A DNA stretch of 64,000 bases from Glycomyces buryatensis (lineage in GTDB: Bacteria; Actinomycetota; Actinomycetes; Mycobacteriales; Micromonosporaceae): NCBI RefSeq assembly GCF_004912275.1, contig NZ_STGY01000067.1, forward strand, positions 1 to 64,000, given 5' to 3'. This document shows positions 26,816 to 35,601 of the stretch, piece after piece. Below the pieces are notes generated by a model. That model had not been told where the DNA came from. It searched no databases and was given only the letters and a program-made list of their open reading frames with translations. The stretch's first letter is position 1. Each line of letters begins with the position of its first letter. A program made the translations under genes and the position numbers.

Positions 26816-28168
26816 CTAAGCGGTCTTTCGCAGCAGCGCAAGGAACATCGCGTCGGTGCCGTGGCGGTGGGGCCACAGCTGCACGAAACCGTCCCGCTCG
26901 GAATCGGGAACCCTCTCGGTGATCGACACCGGCGCGAGGAGCTCGACGTCGGGGCGCTTGAGCGCACCGGCGGCGACCTCCACGGTCTCCTCGGGGGCGG
27001 GCGAGCAGGTCACGTAGGCGATCACCCCGCCGGGCCGGACCAGCTCGATCGCGGCGGCCAGCAGCTCCCGCTGCAGGATGGCGAGGCCGTCGATGTCGGT
27101 ACGGCGCTTGCGCCAGCGCGCCTCGGGACGGCGGCGCAGCGCGCCCAGTCCCGAACAGGGCGCGTCGACCAGGACGCGGTCGGCGCTGCCGGGGGTGCCG
27201 TAGGTGCGCCCGTCTCCGGTGTGGACGGTGACGGGAAGCCCCTTGGCGGCCTTGGTGACCAGCTCGGCGCGGTGGGCCTGGATCTCGACGGCGTCGACGC
27301 GGGCGCCGCGCTGGGAGGCGAGCGCTCCGAGCAGCGCGGTCTTGCCGCCGGGTCCGGCGCACAGGTCGACCCAGGTCTTGTCGGTCCCGGTCAGGGGCGC
27401 GGCGGCGAGGGCGGCGGCGACCAGCTGGCTGCCCTCGTCCTGGACGCTGGCGCGGCCGACCGCGACCGCCTTGATCTTGCCGGGGTCGCCCCCTGGCAGG
27501 TAGACGGCGTAGGGCGACCAGCGGCCGACATTGCCGTCGGCCTTGGCGGCCAGGTCGCTCTGCTCGATGCGTCCCGGCTTGGCGCACAGGTGGACCGGCG
27601 GGGCGACATTGTCGGCCGCGAGCGCGGCGGCGGTCTCGTCGGGGCCGACGACCGCGTCGAACTCCTCGGCGATCCACTTCGGATGCGCGTGGCGCAGGGC
27701 CAGGTCACCGAGGCGGTCGCCGGAGGCGAGCCGGTCGACCCAGGCGTCGAGGTCGCGGGCGGCGACCTTGCGCAGGACGGCGTTGGTCAGGCCCGACACG
27801 CGGGGGCTGACGGCGGCCTTGACGAGGCTGACGGTGGTGGAGACGGCGGCGTGGACGGGCACGCGGGTGTACAGGATCTGGTAGGCGCCCAGGCAGAGCG
27901 CGTCGACCAGGTCGGCCTGGAGGCCGTCGAGGTCGCGGCCGGAGGCGGCGGTGAGGATCGCCTCGATGGTGCCGAGGCAGCGGAGGGTCCCATAGGTCAG
28001 CTCGGTGGCGAAGGCGGCGTCGCGGCCGCTCATGCGCTCATGCGCCAGCAGTTTCGGCAGCACGATATTGGCGTAGGCGTCCTCGGCCGAGACGGCGCGG
28101 ATGGCGTCGAAGGCGACGCGTCGGGCCGATACGCCGGTGTTCAGGTCGCCGGATTCATTGCGGCTCAT
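26816..28168 (-). CDS. rsmB: 16S rRNA (cytosine-967-C5)-methyltransferase
   Basis: A 450-residue Sun/Fmu family enzyme. The N-terminal NusB-like RNA-binding domain (about 10-140) is followed by a SAM-dependent m5C methyltransferase with [32 protein letters not shown] (Cys in PCS) and the catalytic Cys in VTCSPAPEE (usually CS). ATG 28168 overlaps the fmt stop (ATGA); an in-frame upstream start would run into fmt. It is the last gene of def-fmt-rsmB, a conserved translation-related set. Confidence 0.95.
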   Translation of the reverse strand: MSRNESGDLNTGVSARRVAFDAIRAVSAEDAYANIVLPKLLAHERMSGRDAAFATELTYGTLRCLGTIEAILTAASGRDLDGLQADLVDALCLGAYQILYTRVPVHAAVSTTVSLVKAAVSPRVSGLTNAVLRKVAARDLDAWVDRLASGDRLGDLALRHAHPKWIAEEFDAVVGPDETAAALAADNVAPPVHLCAKPGRIEQSDLAAKADGNVGRWSPYAVYLPGGDPGKIKAVAVGRASVQDEGSQLVAAALAAAPLTGTDKTWVDLCAGPGGKTALLGALASQRGARVDAVEIQAHRAELVTKAAKGLPVTVHTGDGRTYGTPGSADRVLVDAPCSGLGALRRRPEARWRKRRTDIDGLAILQRELLAAAIELVRPGGVIAYVTCSPAPEETVEVAAGALKRPDVELLAPVSITERVPDSERDGFVQLWPHRHGTDAMFLALLRKTA

Positions 28169-29088
28169 ACAAGGCTCGGTTTCGCGGTCTGGAGGCCGCG
28201 GCCCCATGCGGCGGCGTCCATCGGCTTTTTGCCGGCGGGTTGGACCTGGTCGAGGCGGACCGGGTCAGTGGCGGTGCCGACGTGGACGGCCCGCTTGGAC
28301 ACGGCGACTTCGCCGGGTTCCAGGGCGGGACCTTCGGGGTCGACGGTGACCGGGCCGAGGCGCAGGCGCGCGCCGTCGAACTCGGTCCAGGCGCCGGGTG
28401 CGGGGGTGACGGCGCGGATGCGGCGGTCGACGGCGAAGGCCGGGTCGGCCCAGCGGACGCGGGCGTCCTCCACGGAGAGCTTGGGGGCCAGGGAGACGCC
28501 GTCTTCGGGCTGAGGTTCGGCCTGGAGGAGGCCGTCCGCCAGGGCGTCGACGACGTCCCTGGTCAACAGGGCTCCGGCGATCGAGAGGCGTTCGAGCAGG
28601 TCCCCCGAGGTGTCGGCGGGGCCGATCGGCTCGGTGAGCCGGCCGAAGATCGGCCCGGTGTCCAGGCCGGCTTCGAGCTGGAAGACGCAGGCGCCGGTCA
28701 TGGCGTCGCCGGCGAGCACCGCGTGCTGGACGGGGGCGGCGCCCCGCCAGGCCGGGAGCAGCGAGAAGTGAAGGTTGATCCAGCCCAGGCGCGGGATCTC
28801 GAGCGCGGCGGGCGGGACGAGCGCGCCGTAGGCGACCACGGGGACGACGTCGACGTCGAGCTCCCGCAGGCGGTCCAGGAATTCGGGTTCGCGCGGCTTG
28901 GCCGGGGTGAGGACCTCGATGCCGTGCTCGTCGGCCCAGGCGGCGACGGGCGAGCGCGAGAGCTTGCGGCCCCGTCCGACACGGGCGTCGGGGCGGGTCA
29001 ACACGGCGACGATCTCATGGGCCGAGGCGTGCAGCGCCTCCAGCGTCGGCAGCGCCACCTCGGGGGTGCCCGCGAAAACAATCCTCAT
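28165..29088 (-). CDS. fmt: Methionyl-tRNA formyltransferase
   Basis: A 307-residue enzyme formylating initiator Met-tRNA with 10-formyl-[22 protein letters not shown] starts the protein, the formyltransferase motif [18 protein letters not shown] is near residue 100-118, and a C-terminal OB domain completes it. ATG overlaps the def stop by 4 bp, and its stop overlaps rsmB. The order def-fmt-rsmB suggests tight coupling of formylation and deformylation. Confidence 0.96.
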   Translation of the reverse strand: MRIVFAGTPEVALPTLEALHASAHEIVAVLTRPDARVGRGRKLSRSPVAAWADEHGIEVLTPAKPREPEFLDRLRELDVDVVPVVAYGALVPPAALEIPRLGWINLHFSLLPAWRGAAPVQHAVLAGDAMTGACVFQLEAGLDTGPIFGRLTEPIGPADTSGDLLERLSIAGALLTRDVVDALADGLLQAEPQPEDGVSLAPKLSVEDARVRWADPAFAVDRRIRAVTPAPGAWTEFDGARLRLGPVTVDPEGPALEPGEVAVSKRAVHVGTATDPVRLDQVQPAGKKPMDAAAWGRGLQTAKPSLV

Positions 29089-29636
29089 GATTTGAAAAAG
29101 ACGCCCTTGCTGTCGTGCGGTGTGACCTTGACCTTGACGTCCTCGTTATACCAGTCCTGGGCCTGGATCTCGGCCATCGCGGACTTGCGGCGATCCGAGT
29201 CGAGCCGGTCGATGAAGATGATCCCGTCCAGGTGGTCGGTCTCGTGCTGGAGACAGCGGGCCATCATGCCGGTGCCGACGATCTGGAGCGGGTCGCCGTA
29301 CTCGTTGAAGCCCTTCGCGACGACGTTCTGGCGGCGGATGGTGTCGAAGTACAGGCCGGGAAGGGACAGGCAGCCCTCGGGACCGTCCTGCTCCTCCTCG
29401 TCGGGGAATTCGAGGACCGGGTTGATGATGTGGCCGATGACATCGTCCACATCGAAGGAGAAGACCCGCTTGCTGATTCCCAGCTGCGGCGCGGCGAGCC
29501 CCGCCCCGCCTTCGTCCCGCATGGTGTCCAGCAGGTCCTTGACCAGGCCCCGCAGTTCCTTGTCAAAGGTGTCGACGTCCTCTGCGGGCGTACGCAGGAC
29601 CGGGTCACCGAAGATGCGGATGGGCTGGATCGACAA
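29085..29636 (-). CDS. def: Peptide deformylase
   Basis: A 183-residue metalloenzyme removing the formyl group from nascent proteins. The three family motifs are [16 protein letters not shown] (motif 1), EGCLSLPG (motif 2 with the metal-binding Cys) and QHETDHLDG (HExxH). It is the first gene of def-fmt-rsmB. The start region may be overlapped by a small upstream reading frame. Iron or zinc is the expected metal. Confidence 0.96.
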   Translation of the reverse strand: MSIQPIRIFGDPVLRTPAEDVDTFDKELRGLVKDLLDTMRDEGGAGLAAPQLGISKRVFSFDVDDVIGHIINPVLEFPDEEEQDGPEGCLSLPGLYFDTIRRQNVVAKGFNEYGDPLQIVGTGMMARCLQHETDHLDGIIFIDRLDSDRRKSAMAEIQAQDWYNEDVKVKVTPHDSKGVFFKS

Positions 29637-29865
29637 TGTGCTGACCTCTCAACGCTTGAACTGGCCGTCTACCAGTGTCGCACTCGCCGCGCGGCTCGCA
29701 AGAGGGGTCGGCGCCAGTTGTGGCGCGCGGCGTCTTCTGAGACGTCCGGGCCTTGGACGGAGGGGCCGGTCCTGTGGCCAGGAGCAGGCCCGCCACCAGC
29801 CCTGCCGCCCCGCATGCGGCCAGCACGGCGACCCAGGCGGGCACCTGTGCTGCGAGCGCGCCCAT
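29605..29865 (-). CDS. Possible small membrane protein
   Basis: An 86-residue reading frame with one clear hydrophobic stretch (VPAWVAVLAACGAAGLVAGL, residues 8-27) followed by a Thr/Pro/Arg-rich tail. It starts 4 bp after the stop of the permease gene and overlaps the def start by 32 bp in another frame. No family is recognised. The ribosome binding site is weak (GAGA). It may be real and coupled to the ABC operon, or may be chance. Confidence 0.3.
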   Translation of the reverse strand: MGALAAQVPAWVAVLAACGAAGLVAGLLLATGPAPPSKARTSQKTPRATTGADPSCEPRGECDTGRRPVQALRGQHIVDPAHPHLR

Positions 29866-29869
29866 GGTC

Positions 29870-30565
29870 TCACGCCCGCTTCGGCCGGATCGGGACCGAA
29901 CGCAGCGACAGCGTGTAGACCGCCGCGAGCGCCGCGAGGGCGACCAGGCCGCTGCCGATCCAGGCCGCGAACGTCCAGTCATGGGCGTTGACGGTGACCT
30001 CGAAGAACTCGATCATCAGGGTTCCGGCGTAGATGAGCGCGGCCAGCACGAGCGGGGCCGCCAACAGCGCCGAACCGTTGCCGATGCGGATGGTGAGCGC
30101 GCTGACGGCCATGCCGCCGAGGGTGTAGATCGGGGCGATCATCAGGTACCGGGCCCCGGCGGCGAAGTCGCCGCCCCAGGTGTTCAGGGGTTCGGCGACG
30201 AGTTCGAGCACGGCGTGTTCGGCGAGCGCGCCGGCGATCGCGATCAGGGCCGAGGCGAGCGCGGCCAGAATGCCGAAGACGGCGAAGGCGACGGTGAATT
30301 CGCGCCGGGTGAGGCCCAGGGAGATCATGATCGGCAGCATGGTGAAGAGGTACACGCCGCCGAGGGCGGCCGGGAACCACTGGAGGATCGAGACGGCGAC
30401 GCCCCAGATGCTGAAGTCGGCGCCGGGCCAGATCTGGGCGGTGACGGCCGTGGCCGCGGTGCACAGGAAGAGCGCGCCGAGGATCCAGTAGCGGCTGGAG
30501 CGTGCCACGTCGGTGAAGATGCGCAGCCCGTAGCGGTAGCGGCGGTTGTCGAGAACGGTGCTCAT
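29870..30565 (-). CDS. ABC-associated membrane protein C (third permease)
   Basis: A 231-residue polytopic protein with about six hydrophobic segments. It shares with the two upstream genes a cytoplasmic SLGLTRREF loop, an AEHA motif after the fourth segment and the C-terminal end PIRPKRA. It is shorter and lacks the YY after AEHA. It has no recognisable substrate-binding domain. It is the last permease-like gene of the GntR-ABC operon, 2 bp after the second permease. Confidence 0.8.
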   Translation of the reverse strand: MSTVLDNRRYRYGLRIFTDVARSSRYWILGALFLCTAATAVTAQIWPGADFSIWGVAVSILQWFPAALGGVYLFTMLPIMISLGLTRREFTVAFAVFGILAALASALIAIAGALAEHAVLELVAEPLNTWGGDFAAGARYLMIAPIYTLGGMAVSALTIRIGNGSALLAAPLVLAALIYAGTLMIEFFEVTVNAHDWTFAAWIGSGLVALAALAAVYTLSLRSVPIRPKRA

Positions 30566-30567
30566 GG

Positions 30568-31326
30568 TCAGGCCTTCTTAGGTCGGATCGGTGTGTCGAG
30601 CAGGATGCCGCGGAACAGCCAGGCGCCCAGGAGGATTGCCGCGACGGCGAGGGTGATGCCGCCCGCGGCGGGGAGGTCGTCGGTGACGCCGATCAGGGCC
30701 AGCAGCCAGCCGGGCCCCCACGGCCCGGAGACGGCGAGGCCGTTGTCGACGGCGAGTCCGATGGGGATGACGGGGACGACGCTGAGCCAGCCCGTGCTCT
30801 CCCAGCGGTAGCAGCACAGTCCGATGATCGCGCCGCCGAGGAAGTAGATCAGGTAGGACAGCGGGTAGGTCGCGGTGGCGCCGAAGGCGGATCCGACCGA
30901 GTCGATGGCGTGGTCGGCGCCGTCGACGTTGACGGTCTGAGTCCAGCCGAGGGCGCGGTAGTAGGCGTGCTCGGCGAGGAAGCCGGCGGAGCACAGCACG
31001 CTCACGCCGGCCGACCACAGCAGCGCGAAGACGCCGAAGGAGACGGCGGATTCACGGCGGGTGAGGCCCTGGGCGACGAGGATGGGCATCAGAGTGACCA
31101 CGAACGCGGCGCCGATGAACGCGGTGAAGAACTTGGCGGCATTGGCGGCGTAGAACCATCCGGAGTGGGCGGCCTGGGAGCCGTACGCGGCGACGATGAG
31201 TCCGGCCGCCGTGGCGATGACCGTCGCGGCGAGGATCCACCACGCGAAGTACTTGAAGGCTCCAGCGGTGAACTGGGCGCCCAGTGCGTAGCGGCGGCCG
31301 CGGAGCGAGAGGGTTCGGGCGCTCAT
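30568..31326 (-). CDS. ABC-associated membrane protein B (second permease)
   Basis: A 252-residue polytopic protein paralogous to its two neighbours (AQGLTRRESAVSFGVFALLW, FLAEHAYYRALGWTQ, C-terminal PIRPKKA). About six membrane segments. It is more similar to permease A (GAIIG-CYRWESTGWL) than to C. It starts 3 bp after permease A stops. It is probably a membrane subunit of the transporter powered by the ABC ATPase of the operon. The substrate is unknown. Confidence 0.82.
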   Translation of the reverse strand: MSARTLSLRGRRYALGAQFTAGAFKYFAWWILAATVIATAAGLIVAAYGSQAAHSGWFYAANAAKFFTAFIGAAFVVTLMPILVAQGLTRRESAVSFGVFALLWSAGVSVLCSAGFLAEHAYYRALGWTQTVNVDGADHAIDSVGSAFGATATYPLSYLIYFLGGAIIGLCCYRWESTGWLSVVPVIPIGLAVDNGLAVSGPWGPGWLLALIGVTDDLPAAGGITLAVAAILLGAWLFRGILLDTPIRPKKA

Positions 31327-31329
31327 GGG

Positions 31330-32088
31330 TCAGGCCTTCTTCGCGCGGACCGGGATGTCGATGAGGAGCCGGTAGCCGATCGCGGCACCGATCACGAGCG
31401 CCGCGGCGAAGGCGGCCAGGACGGCTCCCCTCCCCCAGCCCTGGGCGTACTCGGTGACGAACCGCAGCCAGTCTGGGCCTGTCGGGACGGTGCGGGACAG
31501 CGCGTCGGTGAGGCCGATGACGACCACGGCGACCGGGAAGGCGATCAGCCAGCCGGTGCCTTCCCAGCGGTAGGTGGCGGCGCCGATGATGGCGCCGCCG
31601 AGGAAGTACAGCGGGTAGGCCAGCAGGTAGAGGGCGCCATGCTCGGCCGCCTGGCCGAAGGAGGCCATCACGGTGAGCTCGCCGGAGTACTCGATGCTCT
31701 GGGTCCAGCCCATCGCGCCGTAGTAGGCGTGTTCGGCCACCAGCCCGGCGAAGACCAGGGCCCCGCAGAACAGTCCCCAGGTGAGTCCGAAGAGGCCGAA
31801 GGAGACGACGAGTTCGCGTCGGGTGAGGCTGTTGGCGATGAAGCTCGGAGCCAGGGAGTAGAGGAAGCCCCCGGCGACGATGGCGGTGAAGATCGCGCCG
31901 ATGTTCGCGGTGTAGGACCAGGTCGAGGTGTCGATGTCCCGGGAGAACGAGACCAGGAACGGCAACAGCGCCGACAGGACGATCGCGGCGACGAACCAGT
32001 AGCGGTAGTACTTGAGGGCCTCCCAGGTGAGGGCCGGGCCGAGCCAGTAACGGCGGGTCGGGAGCTGGAGGGTCTTGGTGGCCGACAT
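31330..32088 (-). CDS. ABC-associated membrane protein A (first permease)
   Basis: A 252-residue polytopic protein: ANSLTRRELVVSFGLFGLTWGLF, LVAEHAYYGAMGWTQ and C-terminal PVRAKKA are shared with the following two genes. ATG 32088 is 2 bp after the ATPase stop; longer in-frame sequence upstream overlaps the ATPase and is not used. It is probably one transmembrane subunit of a YtrBCDEF-like or bacteriocin/stress-type ABC system. Confidence 0.82.
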   Translation of the reverse strand: MSATKTLQLPTRRYWLGPALTWEALKYYRYWFVAAIVLSALLPFLVSFSRDIDTSTWSYTANIGAIFTAIVAGGFLYSLAPSFIANSLTRRELVVSFGLFGLTWGLFCGALVFAGLVAEHAYYGAMGWTQSIEYSGELTVMASFGQAAEHGALYLLAYPLYFLGGAIIGAATYRWEGTGWLIAFPVAVVVIGLTDALSRTVPTGPDWLRFVTEYAQGWGRGAVLAAFAAALVIGAAIGYRLLIDIPVRAKKA

Positions 32089-32090
32089 CG

Positions 32091-32966
32091 TTACGCTCCA
32101 TCGCGTTCGGGGCTCGTGAGGTGGATGAAGAGGTCTTGGAGGCCGACGGGCCCGATCTCGATGCCGGAGGCGGCGGCGCGCTCGCGGGTCGGGGCGTCGA
32201 GGACGGTGACGGTGGCGCTCTTGGTGCCGCCGAGGCGCTGCTCCGCCAGGACCTCGAGCCCGACGGCGACGGCGTCGACGGCGTCGGCCGGTCCGGTGAG
32301 GGTGGCGCCCATCCGTTGGAAGGCCTCGACCGGCTCGTGGCGGAGCACGCTGCCGCGGTCGAGGATGACGACCTCCTCGAGGTAGTTGGCGACCTCGTCG
32401 ATGAGGTGCGTGGACAACACGATCGTGTGCTCGCGATCCATGTAGTCGGCGAGGAGTTCCTTGTAGAACGCGTCGCGGGTGGGGGCGTCCATGCCGAGGT
32501 GGACCTCGTCGAACATGGCGAGTTCGGCGCGGGCGGCGAGGCCGCAGATGGCGGCCAGGACCGAGCGCTTGCCGCGGGAGAGGGAGCGGACCTTCTTGTT
32601 CAGGGGCAGTTCGAACTTGTCGGCCAGTTTGAGGGCGTAGTCGCGGTCGAAGGAGGGCCGGATCTCGCCGGTCTCGATGCTGCTCTTGACGGTGTCGCTG
32701 TCGTCGAAGTCGCCGCCTTCGCGGATGAGGGCGACGCGGGAGACGATCTCGGCGTTCTCCCATATCGGTCCGCCGTTCACCAGGACCGTGCCGGCGGTGG
32801 GCTTGCGGAAGGCGGCCAGGAGACTCAGCAGGGTGGTCTTGCCGGCGCCGTTGCGGCCCAGGAGGCCGTGGATCTTGCCGGCCTCGAGTTCGAGGTTCAC
32901 ATTGGACAGGGCTTCGCTGTCGCGGTACTTGAGGGTCACGTCCCGCAGGGACACGGAGAAGCTCAT
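32091..32966 (-). CDS. ABC transporter ATP-binding protein
   Basis: A 291-residue ATPase. Walker A is GRNGAGKT (37-44), the signature is degenerate (SLSRGKRS), Walker B is LAMFDEVHLGMD with Glu as catalytic base, and the switch His is in VLSTHLIDEV. A C-terminal extension of about 75 residues follows. It forms the motor for the three membrane proteins encoded next. It starts inside the stop region of gntR (4-bp overlap) and ends 2 bp before permease A. Confidence 0.92.
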   Translation of the reverse strand: MSFSVSLRDVTLKYRDSEALSNVNLELEAGKIHGLLGRNGAGKTTLLSLLAAFRKPTAGTVLVNGGPIWENAEIVSRVALIREGGDFDDSDTVKSSIETGEIRPSFDRDYALKLADKFELPLNKKVRSLSRGKRSVLAAICGLAARAELAMFDEVHLGMDAPTRDAFYKELLADYMDREHTIVLSTHLIDEVANYLEEVVILDRGSVLRHEPVEAFQRMGATLTGPADAVDAVAVGLEVLAEQRLGGTKSATVTVLDAPTRERAAASGIEIGPVGLQDLFIHLTSPERDGA

Positions 32967-33328
32967 TTGAGGACGCCTTCCTGGGTCTTGAGGTAGTCGA
33001 TGATGTCGGTCAGCGAGATTCCGGCCTGGCGGGCCTCGCGGATGAGGGGTTGCAGGACGTCGTCGAAGAAGCGGGCCCGGAAGTCGCCGGCGAGTTTCTC
33101 GCGGGCGTCCTCGGCGACGAACATGCCGACGCCCCGCTGCTTGTAGAGGACGCCTTCTTCGACCAGATCCCGGAACGCCTTCTGCGCCGTGGCCGGATTG
33201 ATCTTGTAGAAGGCCGCGTACTGGTTGGTGGACATGACCTTGCCTCCCGGTTCGAGTGAGCCGTTCATGATCTCGGCCTTGATCTGGTCGGCGATCTGCC
33301 GATAGATCGGTGCGCCGTCATCGAACAT
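32963..33328 (-). CDS. GntR-family (YtrA-like) regulator
   Basis: A 121-residue regulator with a winged-helix domain (IYRQIADQIKAEIMNGSLEPGG, NQYAAFYKINPATAQKAFRDLVEEGVLYKQRGVGMFV) and a short C-terminal dimerisation helix of about 45 residues, which defines the YtrA subgroup. Such regulators repress the ABC operon they head and respond to cell-envelope or antibiotic stress. AGGAGG precedes the ATG. The operon order gntR-ATPase-permeases supports this role. Confidence 0.92.
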   Translation of the reverse strand: MFDDGAPIYRQIADQIKAEIMNGSLEPGGKVMSTNQYAAFYKINPATAQKAFRDLVEEGVLYKQRGVGMFVAEDAREKLAGDFRARFFDDVLQPLIREARQAGISLTDIIDYLKTQEGVLK

Positions 33329-33346
33329 CTCGCCTCCTTCGCATCG

Positions 33347-33366
33347 TGGACCGGTGCATTGGTCCA
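33347..33366. promoter_or_regulatory. Candidate GntR operator
   Basis: A perfect inverted repeat TGGACC-N8-GGTCCA, 19 bp upstream of the gntR ATG, with a further TGGACC half-site at 33412-33417. A promoter with GTTAGTTAGT lies just upstream on the minus strand. Position suits autoregulation. Confidence 0.5.
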
Positions 33367-33532
33367 GTGGTTCATTACTTGACTAACTAACCATAGCACC
33401 ATGGACCGAGGAGTGTCGACCGGCAGAGCGCGGCGTTCGCTCCTTGGGCAGATCGCCAAGGCGCAGTCAGAGCGGGAGTTCCGCTCCCAGAAGGGTCGCG
33501 TTCACCCGTTGTCGTATCTTGGGGGCTGGTGA

Positions 33533-34033
33533 ATGGGGGCATGGGTGGGCGAGGAGATCAGGACGGCCGAGGAGGCCGCCGGCAATGAGCACGTGCTCGC
33601 GTTCGGACGACTCCTCGGGGCCGCGAACCGGCTCGAACACCTGCTGGGCCGCGCCATCGAGGAGGAATGCGGCATCACCCACCTCATGTTCGAGGTGCTG
33701 CTGATCCTGGCGCGCGTCGGCGACGCCGGAAAGTCGATGGGCGAGATCAGCCGCGCCCAGGTGCTCACCTCCGGCGGTGTGACCCGCCTGATCGATCGCA
33801 TGGAGGCCGCTGGACTGGTCGAGCGCGTCGCCAACCCGGGCGACCGGCGCGGCCGCCTGGTGCGGCTCACTGCGGCGGGCGAGACCAAGACCGTCGAGGC
33901 GTCCCGCGTGCACACCGCGAACATCGAGCGCTACTTCCTGGAGCCTCTACCCGCCGACCACCGCCGCCAGTTCGCCGACGACCTGCGGATTCTCAGCCAT
34001 TCCGCCCGCGACAGCATCGGACGCATGCGTTAA
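33533..34033 (+). CDS. MarR-family transcriptional regulator
   Basis: A 166-residue winged-helix dimer of the MarR family. The core is ITHLMFEVLLILARVGDAGKSMGEISRAQVLTSGGVTRLIDRMEAAGLVERVANPGDRRGRLVRLT, with the wing DRRGRLV intact. It has MarR-type N- and C-terminal dimer helices. ATG 33533 follows a GGGGGCTGG purine-rich stretch. It precedes the MBL-fold gene by 120 bp, and a strong palindrome lies between them, so it probably represses the downstream pair in response to a small ligand. Confidence 0.9.
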   Translation: MGAWVGEEIRTAEEAAGNEHVLAFGRLLGAANRLEHLLGRAIEEECGITHLMFEVLLILARVGDAGKSMGEISRAQVLTSGGVTRLIDRMEAAGLVERVANPGDRRGRLVRLTAAGETKTVEASRVHTANIERYFLEPLPADHRRQFADDLRILSHSARDSIGRMR

Positions 34034-34040
34034 TCGACGT

Positions 34041-34102
34041 GATCTGAATCGCTATCTGAGCGAGCGGAAATATCTGACTGGTCAGATACTGTTGCATCAG
34101 AC
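34041..34102 (+). promoter_or_regulatory. MarR operator cluster
   Basis: A perfect 8-bp inverted repeat TATCTGAC-TG-GTCAGATA (34071-34088) with extra ATCTGA half-sites at 34042 and 34054 and ATCAGA near 34096. It lies between the MarR gene and the MBL gene, 66 bp before the MBL ATG, consistent with cooperative repressor binding over the promoter. Confidence 0.7.
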
Positions 34103-34153
34103 AAAGCGGCTTCGCGTCGTGCGAGGCCAGCAGTCACCTTGCGAGGAGCAACG

Positions 34154-34957
34154 ATGAACGCACCGGAAATCAAGATCTTCGACCTCGACTTCCCGGCCGG
34201 GAACAAGGCCAAGACCGCCACCCTCATCACCGGCGAGAGTGAAGCGCTGCTGGTGGACGCTGGCTTCACCCGCGCCGACGGGCACCGCCTCGTCGCCGAG
34301 ATCCTCGACTCCGGAAAGTCCCTCACCACCGTCTACGTCAGCCACGGCGACCCCGACTTCTACTTCGGGGCCGAGGTCCTCGCGGACGCCTTCCCCAATG
34401 CCCGCTTCGTCGCCACCGCACCGGTCATCGACCACATCAAGCACTCCTACGAGGGCAAGCTCCAGGCCTGGGCCTCGGCAGGGACGAACCTGCCGACCCG
34501 CCTGGTCGACCTGGAGGTCCTCGACGACGACATCGTCCTGGAAGGCAGCCGCTTCGAGCTCAAGGGCGGCGTCCCCGGGTTGGCCGACCGGCACTACCTG
34601 TGGCAGGCCGACCTGCGCGCCGTCGTAGGCGGCGTCCTGGTCTTCTCCGGCCAGCACGTGTGGACCGCCGACACCGACACCGACGCCCGCTCCGTGTGGC
34701 GGGGCGTGCTCGACGAGATCGAGGCCCTCGACCCGGCCCTGGTGGTCCCCGGCCACCGCGCGCCCGGCGCCGACGCCACCGTCGCGGCGGTTCGGTACAC
34801 CCGCGACTACCTCAACGAGTTCGAGGAGGTCCTCAAGAACGCCGCCGACGGCGCAGCCGTCACGGCCGAGCTCGTCAAGCGCCACCCCGACGCCGAACTG
34901 CTCGTCGCCGCCCAGATCGGCGGCAAGGTCGCGAAGGGTGAAATGGCGTGGGGCTGA
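34154..34957 (+). CDS. Metallo-beta-lactamase-fold hydrolase (variant metal site)
   Basis: A 267-residue MBL-fold protein. The first metal motif is SHGDPDFYFG in place of the usual HxHxDH, so the second His is Asp and the final His is Phe or Tyr. This variant occurs in a subgroup with possibly one metal or altered chemistry. The distal His is in VVPGHRAPG and an Asp in LVDAGF. ATG 34154 has GAGGAG seven bases upstream. It overlaps the SnoaL-like gene. Function and substrate unknown; probably regulated by the upstream MarR. Confidence 0.82.
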   Translation: MNAPEIKIFDLDFPAGNKAKTATLITGESEALLVDAGFTRADGHRLVAEILDSGKSLTTVYVSHGDPDFYFGAEVLADAFPNARFVATAPVIDHIKHSYEGKLQAWASAGTNLPTRLVDLEVLDDDIVLEGSRFELKGGVPGLADRHYLWQADLRAVVGGVLVFSGQHVWTADTDTDARSVWRGVLDEIEALDPALVVPGHRAPGADATVAAVRYTRDYLNEFEEVLKNAADGAAVTAELVKRHPDAELLVAAQIGGKVAKGEMAWG

Positions 34958-35367
34958 CCGACACCGACTTCGCGGCCTCGACGGCCCCGAGAGATGTCGT
35001 CCGGCGCCAATACCTGGCCTCGGCCGCCGGTGACCTGGCCGCGCTGCGGGTCACCCTCGCACCCGATGTGGAGTGGACCGAGATGGCGGGTTTCCCGCTC
35101 GCCGGCACCTACCGCACGCCCGAGGGCGTCACGGCGAACGTGATGGAACGGCTCGGCGCCGACTGGACCGACTGGACCGCCCACGACGACACCTACGTGG
35201 TCGACGGCGAGAACGTCGTGGTCCTGGCCCGCTACACGGCGACCAACCAGGCCACCGGCAAACCGATCGACGTGCGCGTCGCCCACCACTTCACCGTGCG
35301 CGGCGGCCTGATTGTCCGGTTCGAGCAGTTCGTCGACACCGCGAAGGTCCGCGAGGCCATGGCCTGA
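34948..35367 (+). CDS. SnoaL/NTF2-like protein
   Basis: A 139-residue cone-fold protein of the NTF2/SnoaL superfamily (ALRVTLAPDVEWTEMAGFPLAGTYRTPEGV at the N terminus, GENVVVLARYTATN, VRVAHHFTVRGGLIVRFEQFVDT). Family members are small cyclases, isomerases or carriers. GTG 34948 overlaps the MBL gene by 10 bp, so the two are coupled. Likely in the MarR-MBL-SnoaL unit; the substrate is unknown. Confidence 0.82.
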   Translation: MGLTDTDFAASTAPRDVVRRQYLASAAGDLAALRVTLAPDVEWTEMAGFPLAGTYRTPEGVTANVMERLGADWTDWTAHDDTYVVDGENVVVLARYTATNQATGKPIDVRVAHHFTVRGGLIVRFEQFVDTAKVREAMA

Positions 35368-35450
35368 GTCCGGCCCGTGCACGCCGCCGCGACTCGGGCA
35401 CGAGACCTTCAGGGAGCGGCCGGGGTGCCTACTCCGGAATCTGAACCGCA

Positions 35451-35485
35451 CGAGGTCGCGCCGCCGATTCGGCGGCGCGACCTCG
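35451..35485. terminator. Long GC hairpin before rarA
   Basis: A perfect 17-bp inverted repeat (35451-35467 / 35469-35485) built on CGAGGTCGCGCCGCCGA. No T tract. It probably ends the MarR-MBL-SnoaL transcript. Confidence 0.65.
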
Positions 35486-35601
35486 ATTGCACCGGTCGGC
35501 CGTTTTGCGTCGAGTTCGAGGCGTTGTGTCGGTCCCCTCGGGCACCATTGCCACCAGAGCCCCCGCAACGCAGGGGACCGCTTCGAGTGAAGGGCTGATA
35601 G

